The notes under the pieces were generated by a model. That model searched no databases, had not been told where the DNA came from, and worked only from the letters and a program-made list of their open reading frames with translations. Both the position numbers and the translations under genes were made by a program. From the NCBI RefSeq assembly GCF_041435335.1, contig NZ_CP108430.1, positions 2,896,501 to 2,960,500 of the forward strand: 64,000 nucleotides of DNA, written 5' to 3'. Source of the stretch: Streptomyces sp. NBC_01283 (GTDB lineage: Bacteria; Actinomycetota; Actinomycetes; Streptomycetales; Streptomycetaceae). Positions 18,374 through 27,252 of this stretch are shown in pieces; position 1 is the stretch's first letter, and each line of letters begins with the position of its first letter.

Positions 18374-19312
18374 ATGGGACGCCACCGACGCTCCGGCGCA
18401 GGGGCAGCCGCCACCGGCCGCGCCACTGGGGCCTCCGACACATACGCGGGCGGGCACGCCGGCGTCCCGGAGCCCCGCCCCGCCGCCCTGTCGCACCGCC
18501 GCAAGGGCCGTGCCGCACCGGTGCGCACCGGCCTGCTCGGGGTCTCGGCAGCCGTGGCGATGGGTGCCGTGGCGGTCGCCTCCGGCCTGGTTCCCGGCGC
18601 CGACAACTACTCCCTGGGCGGCGGTGGCGACTCGAACAAGGTGCGCGCCGCCAGCTCCCCCAGCGAGGTGTCCCCCCAGGGCGGCGACACCGGCACCGCC
18701 GACCGCGAGACGGCACCGCCGAGCCGCGGCTCGGACCGCCCCGACGCCCCGGCCCCCTCCTCGCCCTCGCAGCCCGCCGAGAAGCCCTCGGCCGAGCCGT
18801 CGAAGAAGCCGTCGTCCAAGGCGCCCGCGCCCGAGACCGGCGAGAAGAAGAAGACGACGCCCCCGAGACCCTCGCGCACCCCGTCCGAGAAACCCAAGGC
18901 CCCGCCGGCGGCCGGCTCGAAGTCGCCGTCCGCCGAGAGCATGGCCGAGGCCACGGTGCTCACCCTGGTCAACCAGGAGCGGGCCAAGGTGGGCTGCTCC
19001 CCCGTGAGCGGCGACGCCGCGCTGGCCTCGCTGGCCGGGGACTTCAGCTCGGACATGGCCGAGCGCGACTTCTTCGACCACACCGACCCGGACGGCGCGA
19101 CCCCGTGGGACCGCGCGGAGAAGGCCGGGATCTCGGATCTGGGCGGCGAGAACATCGCCCGGGGCCAGGCGAACGCGCAGTCCGTGATGGACGCCTGGAT
19201 GAACAGCCCCGGCCACCGCGCCAACATCCTGAACTGCGACTACAAGACCCTGGGCGTCGGCGCGCACTTCGCGCCGGGCGGCCCGTGGTGGACGCAGGAC
19301 TTCGGCTTCTAG
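18374..19312 (+). CDS. CAP (SCP/PR1)-domain secreted or membrane-anchored protein
   Basis: 312 aa. After a basic N-terminal segment a single hydrophobic helix (about 51-72, TGLLGVSAAVAMGAVAVASG) serves as signal anchor. A long Ser/Pro/Lys/Glu linker (about 80-190) follows, then a CAP domain of about 120 residues with LTLVNQERAKVGCSPV, SSDMAERDFFDHTDP, GENIARG and SPGHRANIL, closing with WTQDFGF. Bacterial CAP proteins are extracellular; the biochemical role is unclear. The ATG at 18374 has GAGGAAGG and AGGAG just upstream; a TTG ten codons earlier is less likely. Monocistronic. Confidence 0.88.
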   Translation: MGRHRRSGAGAAATGRATGASDTYAGGHAGVPEPRPAALSHRRKGRAAPVRTGLLGVSAAVAMGAVAVASGLVPGADNYSLGGGGDSNKVRAASSPSEVSPQGGDTGTADRETAPPSRGSDRPDAPAPSSPSQPAEKPSAEPSKKPSSKAPAPETGEKKKTTPPRPSRTPSEKPKAPPAAGSKSPSAESMAEATVLTLVNQERAKVGCSPVSGDAALASLAGDFSSDMAERDFFDHTDPDGATPWDRAEKAGISDLGGENIARGQANAQSVMDAWMNSPGHRANILNCDYKTLGVGAHFAPGGPWWTQDFGF

Positions 19313-19348
19313 GACAGCGGATCGCGAGCCGGGCGTGCACTAACTTCT

Positions 19349-19390
19349 GGTTAGCGCATCCCGTGGGTTAGCGCTGTGCGGGAGTATGCT
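19349..19390 (+). promoter_or_regulatory. HxlR gene promoter with direct-repeat operator
   Basis: GGTTAGCGC occurs twice (19349-19357 and 19366-19374, 17 bp apart), and CTAAC just upstream (about 19340-19344) forms a dyad with the first copy. A -10 hexamer TATGCT lies at 19385-19390. The start point is then expected at about 19397, the A of the ATG, so the mRNA is probably leaderless. The repeats overlap the -35 area, as expected for autorepression by an HxlR/winged-helix dimer. Confidence 0.5.
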
Positions 19391-19396
19391 GTCCGC

Positions 19397-19801
19397 ATGG
19401 ATTCCACCGCTCAGGACCAGGCCCAGGCCGAGGTCGCGTTCGACGTGTTCTCCAGGCAGTGCGTTTCCCGCGGCACCCTGGAGCATGTCACCGGACGCTG
19501 GGGCGCACTCACCCTGGGCGCGCTGCACGACGGCTCGTTCCGTTTCAACGAACTGCGCCGCCGGGTCGACGGCGTGAGCGAGAAGATGCTGTCCCAGACG
19601 CTGCACGCGCTGGAGCGCGACGGCCTGGTCCACCGCGATGCGCAGCCCACCAACCCGCCGCGCGTGGACTACCGGCTCACCCCGCTGGGACGGGAGATCG
19701 CCGACCGCCTGATGAACCTCATCCACTTCGTGGAGGGCCGGATGGACGGCGTACTCGAAGCACGCGAACGCTACGACAAGAGGGTGGCCGGCGGCCGCTG
19801 A
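19397..19801 (+). CDS. HxlR-family winged-helix transcriptional regulator
   Basis: 134 aa. HxlR signature: a Cys in the N-terminal part (FSRQCVSRG), then [51 protein letters not shown] and the wing VDYRLTPLG. These regulators often sense oxidative or electrophilic stress, sometimes through the single N-terminal Cys, and usually control a divergent or adjacent gene. Here the only neighbour upstream is the CAP gene in the same direction, so the target may be itself. The last 31 bp overlap the end of fpg on the other strand. Confidence 0.9.
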   Translation: MDSTAQDQAQAEVAFDVFSRQCVSRGTLEHVTGRWGALTLGALHDGSFRFNELRRRVDGVSEKMLSQTLHALERDGLVHRDAQPTNPPRVDYRLTPLGREIADRLMNLIHFVEGRMDGVLEARERYDKRVAGGR

Positions 19802-20634
19802 CAGCGCGGGCAGAAGTAGCTGGAGCGGTTCATCCAGGGGCGCCGGCGCATCGCGGTACCGCAGCGACGGCACGGCTCGTCCTCACGCCCGTAGGCGTCG
19901 AGGGACCGCTCGAAGTACCCGGACTCGCCGTTCACGTTCACGTACAGGCTGTCGAAGCTCGTGCCGCCGACGGCGAGGGCCGCATTCATCACATCCCGTA
20001 CGTGGCCCAGGAGTTGGGCCGTGCGCGGGCGCGTGAAGGTGGCGGTGGGGCGCTCGTAGTGCAGCTTCGACCGCCAAAGGGCCTCGTCCGCATAGATGTT
20101 GCCGACGCCGCTGATCAACGACTGGTCGAGCAGGGCCCGTTTGATCGTCGTACGACGGCGGCGCAGCGCGGCATGGAAGGCCGCGTCGTCGAACAGCTCG
20201 TCCAGCGGGTCACGTGCGATGTGCGCGATGACGTCCGGCAGTCCGTCCGGGGTGTTCTCGTGCAGCGAGAGGCCGCCGAAGGTCCGCTGGTCGACGAAGC
20301 GCAGCTCGGTGCCGAGCTCGTCGGCGAACCGCACCCGGATCCTCAGGTGCTTCTCGTCGGGCGCCTCCTGCGGCTGGACGAGCAACTGCCCGCTCATGCC
20401 CAGATGGGCGAGGATCGAGGTGTCGCCGTCCTCGACGGGCAGCCAGAGGTACTTCCCTCGGCGCATCGCCGTACCGACCCGGTGGCCCTTGAGGCGGAGC
20501 CCGAAATCGTCGCCGCCCGCGAGATGCCGCCGCACGGCACGCGGATGCAGCACCTCGACGTCGGCGACGGTGCGATGAGCCACCCACCGCTCAAGACCGC
20601 GCCGGACGACTTCGACCTCGGGCAGCTCGGGCAT
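19771..20634 (-). CDS. mutM: formamidopyrimidine-DNA glycosylase (Fpg/MutM)
   Basis: 287 aa. The catalytic N-terminus [13 protein letters not shown] has Pro1 and Glu2 after Met removal. The helix-two-turn-helix region ([19 protein letters not shown]) and the zinc finger C-x2-C ... C-x2-C ([13 protein letters not shown]...YFCPRC) are intact. It removes oxidised purines such as 8-oxoguanine and cleaves the abasic site. It lies 104 bp after rnc in the leftward housekeeping run. Its 3' end overlaps the convergent HxlR gene by 31 bp. Confidence 0.97.
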   Translation of the reverse strand: MPELPEVEVVRRGLERWVAHRTVADVEVLHPRAVRRHLAGGDDFGLRLKGHRVGTAMRRGKYLWLPVEDGDTSILAHLGMSGQLLVQPQEAPDEKHLRIRVRFADELGTELRFVDQRTFGGLSLHENTPDGLPDVIAHIARDPLDELFDDAAFHAALRRRRTTIKRALLDQSLISGVGNIYADEALWRSKLHYERPTATFTRPRTAQLLGHVRDVMNAALAVGGTSFDSLYVNVNGESGYFERSLDAYGREDEPCRRCGTAMRRRPWMNRSSYFCPRCQRPPATLLS

Positions 20635-20690
20635 GGACTACTCCGGGGCGATCGAGCGGGCGGGAGGAATGCCGCGAAGCGGCGAAATGC

Positions 20691-20725
20691 TTGGTGCCGG
20701 CCACCCCAAGGGCGACCGGCACCAA
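20691..20725 (-). terminator. hairpin between rnc and mutM
   Basis: TTGGTGCCGG (20691-20700) pairs perfectly with CCGGCACCAA (20716-20725). The 15-nt interior can pair further (CCC with GGG). It could attenuate readthrough from rnc into mutM or protect the rnc 3' end. There is no T-tract. Confidence 0.5.
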
Positions 20726-20738
20726 CCAGTAAAGCGTG

Positions 20739-21587
20739 TCAGGCCGACGGGGCTTCGGCGCCCCCGTCAACCTGCGCGGTAGCGGTAGCAGGAGCAGCGG
20801 CGGCGAGTTCCGCCGCCTTGATCCGCTCAGCCGCGGCAGCGCTGATCTCGCGCCAGGCGGACTCCGCGGCCTGCTGCTCCGCTTCCTTCTTGCTGCGGCC
20901 GGTGCCGGTGCCGTACGAGACGCCTCCGACGCGGGCGGCAGCAGTAAAGGTCTTCTCGTGGTCCGGGCCGCTCTCCGTGACGAGATACTCGGGAACGCCG
21001 AGGCTCTCGGTGGCGGTGAGCTCCTGGAGGCTGGTTTTCCAGTCCAGGCCCGCGCCCAGGTTCGAGGACTTCTCGATCAGCGGGTCGAAGAGCCGGTGCA
21101 CCAGCTCGCCCGCCGCGTCCAGACCCTGGTCCAGATAGACCGCGCCGATCACCGCTTCAAGGGTGTCGGCGAGGATGGATGCCTTGTCCCGGCCACCCGT
21201 GCCCTCTTCGCCCCGGCCGAGCCGGATGAAGGAGCCGAGTTCGAGGCCACGACTGACCTCCGCCAGCGCACGCGAATTGACCACCGCGGCCCGCAATTTG
21301 GCCAGCTGGCCTTCGGGCAGGTCGGGGTGGGTGCGATAGAGCGTGTCCGTGACGACCAGACCGAGCACCGAGTCCCCGAGGAACTCGAGCCGCTCATTCG
21401 TCGGCAGACCGCCGTTCTCGTACGCGTACGAACGGTGGGTCAGTGCACGCACCAGAAGGGCGGACTCGAGTTTGTACCCGAGCCGCCCTTCCAAAAGCGT
21501 GTGGGACGAGGCCGTGTTTTCCGCCTGCTTCTTGGCGTTTGCAGCCTTTTCAGCGTTGGCGTCTTCCGCCATCTTGTGGCTAGACAC
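20739..21587 (-). CDS. rnc: ribonuclease III (AbsB)
   Basis: 282 aa. The RNase III signature [13 protein letters not shown] (about 78-90) and the second catalytic acidic site [15 protein letters not shown] are present. A double-stranded RNA-binding domain follows (about 190-255, [36 protein letters not shown]), then an Ala-rich tail. It processes rRNA and many mRNAs; in S. coelicolor it is AbsB, needed for antibiotic production. The GTG at 21587 has AGAGG 4 nt upstream; an ATG five codons on is the alternative. It follows rpmF by 19 bp, so they share a transcript. Confidence 0.96.
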   Translation of the reverse strand: MSSHKMAEDANAEKAANAKKQAENTASSHTLLEGRLGYKLESALLVRALTHRSYAYENGGLPTNERLEFLGDSVLGLVVTDTLYRTHPDLPEGQLAKLRAAVVNSRALAEVSRGLELGSFIRLGRGEEGTGGRDKASILADTLEAVIGAVYLDQGLDAAGELVHRLFDPLIEKSSNLGAGLDWKTSLQELTATESLGVPEYLVTESGPDHEKTFTAAARVGGVSYGTGTGRSKKEAEQQAAESAWREISAAAAERIKAAELAAAAPATATAQVDGGAEAPSA

Positions 21588-21606
21588 GGTGCCTCTCACC
21601 AGCCGC

Positions 21607-21780
21607 TCAGACCTCGAGGACCTGGCGCTTGTTGTACGTGCCGCAGCTGGGGCACGCGATGTGCTGCAGCTTCGGCTCGTGGCAGCGCTCGCACGCAACC
21701 AGGGTGGGGACCGCAGCCTTCCACTGCGACCGGCGGTGGCGCGTGTTGCTGCGCGACATCTTCCGCTTCGGAACAGCCAC
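21607..21780 (-). CDS. rpmF: 50S ribosomal protein L32
   Basis: 57 aa. Starts [20 protein letters not shown] and ends with the zinc-ribbon cysteines CERC...CPSC and [12 protein letters not shown] start with AGGAG 8 nt upstream, inside the end of the DUF177 gene: the DUF177 stop TAG lies 2 bp before the GTG, so the two are translationally coupled. The four-Cys form binds zinc. The order DUF177-rpmF-rnc is conserved in bacteria. Confidence 0.98.
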   Translation of the reverse strand: MAVPKRKMSRSNTRHRRSQWKAAVPTLVACERCHEPKLQHIACPSCGTYNKRQVLEV

Positions 21781-21782
21781 GG

Positions 21783-22460
21783 CTACTTCTCCTGCTTCTC
21801 GTCGACGCCGGCTTCGGCGCCGCTCACGTCGTCCTTCTCGCCGTCCTGGATGGTCCCGGCGAGTCCCTGCAGTGCCGCCCAACGAATGTCGACGGCATCA
21901 TGGTGGTGGTCCGGGTCGTCCGCGAGCCGTGCCCCGCACTGGGAACACAGGCCCGGACAGTCGTCCCGGCACACCGGCTGCATCGGCAGTGCGAGCACTA
22001 CCGCGTCACGCAGCACGGGCTCGAGGTCGAACAAGCCGTCCTCGAGATAGAGCCTGTCCTCGTCGTCCTCGGCGTCGTCGGCCGGTTCCGCGGTGCGGCC
22101 CCGGTCGTCGGCGTCAGGGTACGAGAACATCTCCTGGAAGTCCGCGTCCACGTCAAGCTTCAGCGGCTCCAGACACCTTACGCACTCCCCCTCGGCCGAC
22201 GCACGGGCGGTACCTGTGACAAGCACCCCGTCCATGACCGACTCAAGGCGGATCTTCAGCTCGACCGGGGCGCCTTCCGGCACTCCGATGACCCCGTCGA
22301 TGCCGAAGGCACCCGGAGAACCGGGGGCCTCGACGTCACGGGTCAGCCGCTGCAGCGCACCGGGACGCCGACCCAGCTCGTGTGTGTCGAACACGAGAGG
22401 GTTGCGGTGGTCAAGGTGAGCACTCAGGGCTTTTCCTGCTTTCGAATCCTGGAAGTTCAA
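21783..22460 (-). CDS. DUF177 (YceD-like) 23S rRNA accumulation protein
   Basis: 225 aa if the TTG at 22460 is used, 214 aa from a CTG at 22427. The body is typical: [27 protein letters not shown]-like VLVTGTARA, the Cys pair [10 protein letters not shown], the acidic region, and a second Cys cluster [13 protein letters not shown], ending [10 protein letters not shown]. YceD homologues are needed for 23S rRNA/50S assembly and are always paired with rpmF, as here (2-bp gap). No ATG or GTG start with a good ribosome-binding site is available near the expected N-terminus; the CTG follows AGGA by 6 nt. Confidence 0.88.
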   Translation of the reverse strand: MNFQDSKAGKALSAHLDHRNPLVFDTHELGRRPGALQRLTRDVEAPGSPGAFGIDGVIGVPEGAPVELKIRLESVMDGVLVTGTARASAEGECVRCLEPLKLDVDADFQEMFSYPDADDRGRTAEPADDAEDDEDRLYLEDGLFDLEPVLRDAVVLALPMQPVCRDDCPGLCSQCGARLADDPDHHHDAVDIRWAALQGLAGTIQDGEKDDVSGAEAGVDEKQEK

Positions 22461-22597
22461 GGAGGGCCGCCCCCGTCGTGAGCTGTGCTCACTAGCCGGG
22501 CAGCCTGGATCGCGGACGTACGCGCGACCGAAGAGCCAGGATACTGGACCTTTCGCTCTCGGCCCAATCCGGTCCCGGAAGGACCGCGGGCCGGGCG

Positions 22598-23665
22598 TCA
22601 GCGGCCCTGTTCGTACTGGCGCAGCTGCTCCGCCGTGATCATGCCGGTGTCGAAAAGACTGGTCTCGTCGAGCACGCCGGGGGCCGGGTGATGCTGCTGC
22701 TGTTGCGGCTCGCCGTACCCCTGCTGCTGGGTCTGGTCGTACCCCTGCTGCGGGTATCCGTACTGGTCCTGCTGATAGCCGTACGGGTCCTGCTGGGCGT
22801 ACTGCTGCTGGTAGGCGTACTGGTCCTGCTGCTGGTAGGCGTACGGGTCCGGCTCCTGCTGGGGCGGGGCGTACGGCTGCTGCTCCGGGATCTGCGGAGC
22901 CGCCTGGGGCGGCTGCGGGGCCACGGGAGCGGGAGCCACGGCAGCCGCGGCGGGGTCGGTGAGGCCAGCCAGGTACTCGGCGTCCGTGGTGTGCGCCTGG
23001 GGGCCCAGGCCGTCGGCGAGACCCGCGAGGTCGTCGGCGGGCGCCCGGCCGTGCAGGGTCTGGCGGCCGCGGCCGACCGCCTCCAGGGTCTTGGCGAGGA
23101 CCGCCTCGAAGGCGCCGAGCTTGGCGTCGACGTACGCGTCCGCGTCCCGGCGCAGCGTCTCGGGGTCGTGGCTGCGCTGCGGGGCGTCCTCGTCCTCGTA
23201 ACCCTGCTCGTCGAGGCCGGGGCCGGTGCCGAGGAGCTTCTCGCGGCCGCGGCCGACGGAGCCGAGGGTCTTGGTGAGGACGACCTCGAAGTTGGCCAGC
23301 TTGCTGTCCACGTAGTCGTCGGCCTCGACACGGACCTCTTCGGCGGCCTGCCGGGCCTCGGCGAGGATGCGCTCGGCCTCGCCCTGGGAGTTGCGGGCGA
23401 CCTCCGTGTCGGAGATCAGCGAACCCCGCTCGGCGTGCGCGGTCTCGATGATCCGGTCCGCCTCCTGGCGGGCCTGCTCGACCAGCTGCTCGCGGCCGCC
23501 GATGAGCTCCTGGGCCTGGGCGAGGGAGCCGGGCAGCGCCTGGCGCACCTCTTCGAGCATCGACAGCAGATCGGCGCGGTTGACCACGCACGAGGCCGAC
23601 ATCGGCATGGACCGGGCACTGCCGACCGCGTCGACGATCTCATCGATCTTCTTCTGCACGTCCAC
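22598..23665 (-). CDS. DivIVA-like / ATP synthase F0 b-like coiled-coil protein
   Basis: 355 aa. The N-terminal two thirds form long charged helices (LEEVRQALPGSLAQAQELI, EQARQEADRIIETAHAERG, EAERILAEARQAAEEVR) with two copies of a segment V(D)SKLxxFEVVLxKTLxxVGRGR (about 120-145 and 180-205). The last 110 residues are Gln/Tyr/Pro/Gly-rich, disordered. This matches a conserved Streptomyces family lying between coaD and DUF177, usually labelled cell-division initiation or DivIVA-like. No catalytic motif. It probably scaffolds at the membrane; a role in polar growth is inference. Confidence 0.8.
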   Translation of the reverse strand: MDVQKKIDEIVDAVGSARSMPMSASCVVNRADLLSMLEEVRQALPGSLAQAQELIGGREQLVEQARQEADRIIETAHAERGSLISDTEVARNSQGEAERILAEARQAAEEVRVEADDYVDSKLANFEVVLTKTLGSVGRGREKLLGTGPGLDEQGYEDEDAPQRSHDPETLRRDADAYVDAKLGAFEAVLAKTLEAVGRGRQTLHGRAPADDLAGLADGLGPQAHTTDAEYLAGLTDPAAAAVAPAPVAPQPPQAAPQIPEQQPYAPPQQEPDPYAYQQQDQYAYQQQYAQQDPYGYQQDQYGYPQQGYDQTQQQGYGEPQQQQHHPAPGVLDETSLFDTGMITAEQLRQYEQGR

Positions 23666-23775
23666 CGTGTGCTCGCCACTCTCTACAGCTGGTTGGAGAC
23701 GGACGGCACGACTGTAAGGCCAGTCGGCCGCCGTCCGACACCGGGTGACGGACTGTCAGTACGCCCGGCGGCCCG

Positions 23776-24285
23776 TCACTTCTTGCCGATGCGCTCCACC
23801 AGCGCCTCGTGGACCACCGGCGGCAGCAGGTGGGCCACGTCGCCGCCCCAGGCGGCGACCTCCTTGACCAGCGAGGAGGACAGGAAACTGTAGGTGGGGT
23901 TCGTGGGCACGAAGAGGGTCTCGACGCCCGAGAGGCCGTTGTTCATCTGGGCCATCTGCAGTTCGTAGTCGAAATCGCTGACCGCGCGAAGACCCTTGAC
24001 GATGGCCGGGATGTCGCGCTGCTTGCAGAAGTCGACGAGAAGGCCGTGGAAGGCCTCGACCTCGACGTTCCCGAAGTCGGCGGTGACCTCACGGATCAGC
24101 TCGATCCGCTCGTCGATCTCGAACAGGCCCTTCTTCGACTGATTGATCATCACCGCGACGTGCACCACGTCGTACAGCTTGGAGGCGCGGGCGATGATGT
24201 CGAGGTGTCCATTGGTGATGGGGTCGAATGACCCCGGACAGACGGCGCGGCGCAACTGAAGTCCCTCGCTCTCCGGTCCGGTCAT
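23776..24285 (-). CDS. coaD: phosphopantetheine adenylyltransferase CoaD
   Basis: 169 aa, the usual size. The nucleotidyltransferase motif [16 protein letters not shown] (T-x-GH) is near residue 14; [19 protein letters not shown] and the second signature [15 protein letters not shown] are present. It catalyses the penultimate step of coenzyme A synthesis. Its ATG overlaps the rsmD stop by 4 bp (ATGA), so the pair is translationally coupled, an arrangement common across bacteria. A longer frame to 24333 runs inside rsmD and is not the start. Confidence 0.97.
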   Translation of the reverse strand: MTGPESEGLQLRRAVCPGSFDPITNGHLDIIARASKLYDVVHVAVMINQSKKGLFEIDERIELIREVTADFGNVEVEAFHGLLVDFCKQRDIPAIVKGLRAVSDFDYELQMAQMNNGLSGVETLFVPTNPTYSFLSSSLVKEVAAWGGDVAHLLPPVVHEALVERIGKK

Positions 24286-24875
24286 GGCGCGATCACTGAG
24301 TCGTCGCACGTAGAGGCGGCGCGACCGTACCAAAACGTGCCTTCGCCGTAGCGACGGGACCTCAGTGCCTCGAAGCCGTCGGGCCAGCAGAATTCTCCGC
24401 CTCTGGTACTGCGTTCAACGGTGACGAGCGCATCGTCCGTGAGCCAGCCCCCCGCGCGGAGTGTGAGCAGGATCTCCCGAAGATCGTCATCGGTGACGAC
24501 GTACGGAGGGTCGAGAAAGACCAGGTCGTACGGGGTCGTGGGGGCGCCGCCCTGCACGATCTGTGCCGCTTTGCCCGCCCTGACCTCGGCGCCGGGCAGG
24601 CCGATCGACTTCACGTTCTCCCGGACCGTGCGCACCGCGCGGGCGTCGGCCTCGACGAGCAGGGCGTGACCGGCGCCGCGCGAGAGCGCTTCGAGGCCGA
24701 TGGCTCCGGACCCGGCGTACAGGTCGAGGACGCGGGACCCGTCCAGCGTGCCCTGCAGGGCCTGCCAGGTGGAGAACAGGCCCTCGCGTGCGCGGTCGGT
24801 CGTGGGCCGAGTGCCGGTTCCTGGCGGAACGGCGAGGCGACGTCCGCCGGCCACACCGGCGATCACGCGGGTCAT
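24282..24875 (-). CDS. rsmD: 16S rRNA (guanine966-N2)-methyltransferase RsmD
   Basis: 197 aa. It starts [20 protein letters not shown], then [14 protein letters not shown], the SAM-binding [20 protein letters not shown] (about 49-68) and the catalytic DPPY motif in [10 protein letters not shown]. It methylates G966 of 16S rRNA in the assembled small subunit. It lies between recG (95-bp gap) and coaD (4-bp overlap). Confidence 0.96.
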   Translation of the reverse strand: MTRVIAGVAGGRRLAVPPGTGTRPTTDRAREGLFSTWQALQGTLDGSRVLDLYAGSGAIGLEALSRGAGHALLVEADARAVRTVRENVKSIGLPGAEVRAGKAAQIVQGGAPTTPYDLVFLDPPYVVTDDDLREILLTLRAGGWLTDDALVTVERSTRGGEFCWPDGFEALRSRRYGEGTFWYGRAASTCDDSVIAP

Positions 24876-24970
24876 CTGAGTCCTTGTCGGTGAACGAACG
24901 TGCGGGAAGATCCGGCCTCAGTCTCTCAGCCCCTGGGCCGCTCCTGCCTGTCAGCCCTTGTCGCCCCTTG

Positions 24971-27181
24971 TCACCCCTTGTCGAGGTAGCGCTCGCGCTC
25001 GTCGTCCAGGAGGGCGTCCAGGGCGGTGCGCAGCTCGGGCAGGTGCTCCAGATCCGGGTCCTTGGAGACCACGGCGACGGCCTCCTCGCGGGCCTCGGCG
25101 ATGATCTCCTCGTCCTCGATGACCGCGAGCATGCGCAGGCTGGAGCGGACACCGGACTGCGCCTGGCCCAGCACGTCGCCCTCGCGGCGCTGCTCCAGGT
25201 CGATCCGGGAGAGCTCGAAGCCGTCCAGCGTCGCGGCCACGGCTCCCAGGCGCGCGCGGGCGGGGCTCGCCTCGGGCATGTCGGTGACCAGGAGGCAGAG
25301 GCCGGGGGCCGAGCCACGGCCGACGCGGCCGCGCAGCTGGTGCAGCTGCGATACGCCGAAGCGGTCGGCGTCCATGATCACCATGGCGGTGGCGTTCGGG
25401 ACGTTCACGCCGACCTCGATGACCGTCGTCGCCACCAGGACCTGGGTCTCGCCCGCGGCGAAGCGGCGCATCACCGCGTCCTTGTCGTCCGGCTGCATGC
25501 GGCCGTGCAGGACCTCGACCTTGAGGCCTTGGAGGGGGCCCTTGGCCAGCTGCTCGGCGACCTCGATGACGGCCAGCGGGGGCCGCTTCTCGGCGGTCGC
25601 CTCCTCCTCGGCCTTCTTCTTGGCCTTCTTCGGGTCCTCCTCCTCATCGCCGATGCGCGGGCACACCACATACGCCTGATGGCCGTTCTCGACCTCCTCG
25701 CGCACGCGCTCCCACGCGCGCGCCAGGAAGTGGGGCTTGTCCTCGGCCGGGACGACATGGCTGGCGATCGGCGAACGCCCCGCGGGGAGCTGGTCGAGGA
25801 CCGAGGTCTCCAGGTCGCCGAAGACGGTCATCGCGACCGTGCGCGGAATGGGCGTGGCCGTCATGACGAGCAGGTGCGGAGGCTGCTTGCCCTTGCCGCG
25901 CAGGGCGTCGCGCTGCTCGACCCCGAAGCGGTGCTGTTCGTCGACGACGACCAGGCCCAGGTCGTGGAACTGCACCTTGTCCTCGATCAGCGCATGCGTG
26001 CCGATGACGATCCCGGCCTCCCCGGTGACCAGGTCCAGCAGGGCCTGACGCCGCGCCGCCATCCCCATGGAGCCGGTGAGCAGCGTGACCTTGGTGCCCT
26101 GGTCCGAACCGCCGAGCATGCCCCCCTCGGCCAGCTCGCCCATCATCTCGGTGATGGAGCGGTGGTGCTGCTGGGCGAGGACCTCGGTGGGCGCGAGCAT
26201 CGCGGCCTGCCCGCCCGCGTCGACGACGGCGAGCATGGCACGCAGGGCGACCATCGTCTTGCCCGATCCGACTTCTCCCTGGAGGAGGCGGTGCATCGGG
26301 TGCTCGGTGGCGAGGTCGTCGAAGATTTCCTTGGAGACCTTCTCCTGGCCCTCGGTGAGGGTAAAGGGCAGCTTGGCGTCGAAGGCGTCGAGCAGGCCGC
26401 CCTCGCGCGGGCGGCGGGCGATCGCGGGGAGTTGCGCGTCCGCGTACCGGCGTCTGGCCAGGGCCACCTGGAGGACGAAGGCCTCGTCCCACTTCAGGCG
26501 GTCGCGGGCCGATGCGATGTCCGCCTTCGTGTGCGGGCGGTGGATCTTCAGGAGCGCTTCGGGGAGCGGGATCAGTGCCCGCCCGTCACGCAGGCTCGGC
26601 GGCAGCGGGTCGACGGCCTCCTGGGCGCTGGGCAGGACCGCGTCGACGGACTTGGCGATCTTCCAGGACTCCAGCTTGGCGGTGGCGGGGTAGATCGGGA
26701 TGAGGGCGCCCGCCCAGGAGTCCACGGCCTCCTCGGCGCTGCCGGGGGTGTCGGGGTCGCCCTTGAGGAGTTCGTACGCCGGGTGCGCGAGCTGCATCTT
26801 GCGGTTGAAGACCGATGCCTTGCCCGCGAACATCGCGCGCGTGCCGGGCAGCAGGTCCTTGTGCGGCTTGTGGATGCCGCGGCCGAAGAAGACCAGCTGA
26901 AGCTGGCCGCTGCCGTCGGTGATGGTCACTTCGAGGCGCTGGCCCCTGCCGCCGTTGAACGTCAGGATGCGCGCCGTCGCGACCTGGGCGACCACCGTGA
27001 CGTGCTCGTCCAGCGGCAGGTCGGCGAGGCGTGTGAGCTCGCCCCGCTCCGCGTACTTCCGCGGATAGTGGTGCAGCAGATCGCCGACGGTGTGCAGGTC
27101 GAGGTGCTCGGCCATCACCTTCGCGGTGGCGGGACCGACCACTTTCTTCAGGGGTTCTTCGAGCGCGGGCACGAGATCCAT
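24971..27181 (-). CDS. recG: ATP-dependent DNA helicase RecG
   Basis: 736 aa. Wedge/OB domain in the first 170 residues (HTVGDLLHHYPRKY, EVTITDGSGQLQLVFF). Helicase core: GEVGSGKTMVALRA (Walker A), APTEVLAQQH, the DEQH box VVVDEQHRFGVEQR, TATPIPRT, and the C-terminal QLRGRVGRG with the RecG helical hairpin. It remodels stalled replication forks and branched DNA. An acidic/Lys insert (EEEDPKKAKKKAEEEATAEK) in the second RecA lobe is typical of actinobacterial forms. The ATG at 27181 matches the usual N-terminus MDLVPALEEPL; an ATG seven codons upstream is also in frame. Confidence 0.96.
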   Translation of the reverse strand: MDLVPALEEPLKKVVGPATAKVMAEHLDLHTVGDLLHHYPRKYAERGELTRLADLPLDEHVTVVAQVATARILTFNGGRGQRLEVTITDGSGQLQLVFFGRGIHKPHKDLLPGTRAMFAGKASVFNRKMQLAHPAYELLKGDPDTPGSAEEAVDSWAGALIPIYPATAKLESWKIAKSVDAVLPSAQEAVDPLPPSLRDGRALIPLPEALLKIHRPHTKADIASARDRLKWDEAFVLQVALARRRYADAQLPAIARRPREGGLLDAFDAKLPFTLTEGQEKVSKEIFDDLATEHPMHRLLQGEVGSGKTMVALRAMLAVVDAGGQAAMLAPTEVLAQQHHRSITEMMGELAEGGMLGGSDQGTKVTLLTGSMGMAARRQALLDLVTGEAGIVIGTHALIEDKVQFHDLGLVVVDEQHRFGVEQRDALRGKGKQPPHLLVMTATPIPRTVAMTVFGDLETSVLDQLPAGRSPIASHVVPAEDKPHFLARAWERVREEVENGHQAYVVCPRIGDEEEDPKKAKKKAEEEATAEKRPPLAVIEVAEQLAKGPLQGLKVEVLHGRMQPDDKDAVMRRFAAGETQVLVATTVIEVGVNVPNATAMVIMDADRFGVSQLHQLRGRVGRGSAPGLCLLVTDMPEASPARARLGAVAATLDGFELSRIDLEQRREGDVLGQAQSGVRSSLRMLAVIEDEEIIAEAREEAVAVVSKDPDLEHLPELRTALDALLDDERERYLDKG

Positions 27182-27252
27182 TGCACACCACGCCACTGAC
27201 ATTTCCGCGTACGTCCCCGAAATCCGCTGGTCAGGGATGCCGAAGGCACCTG

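Noticed and set aside
24788..27199. 803-codon open frame antisense to recG
   Set aside because: Shadow frame; composition is Gly/Val/Asp/His-rich as expected from the complement of RecG codons.
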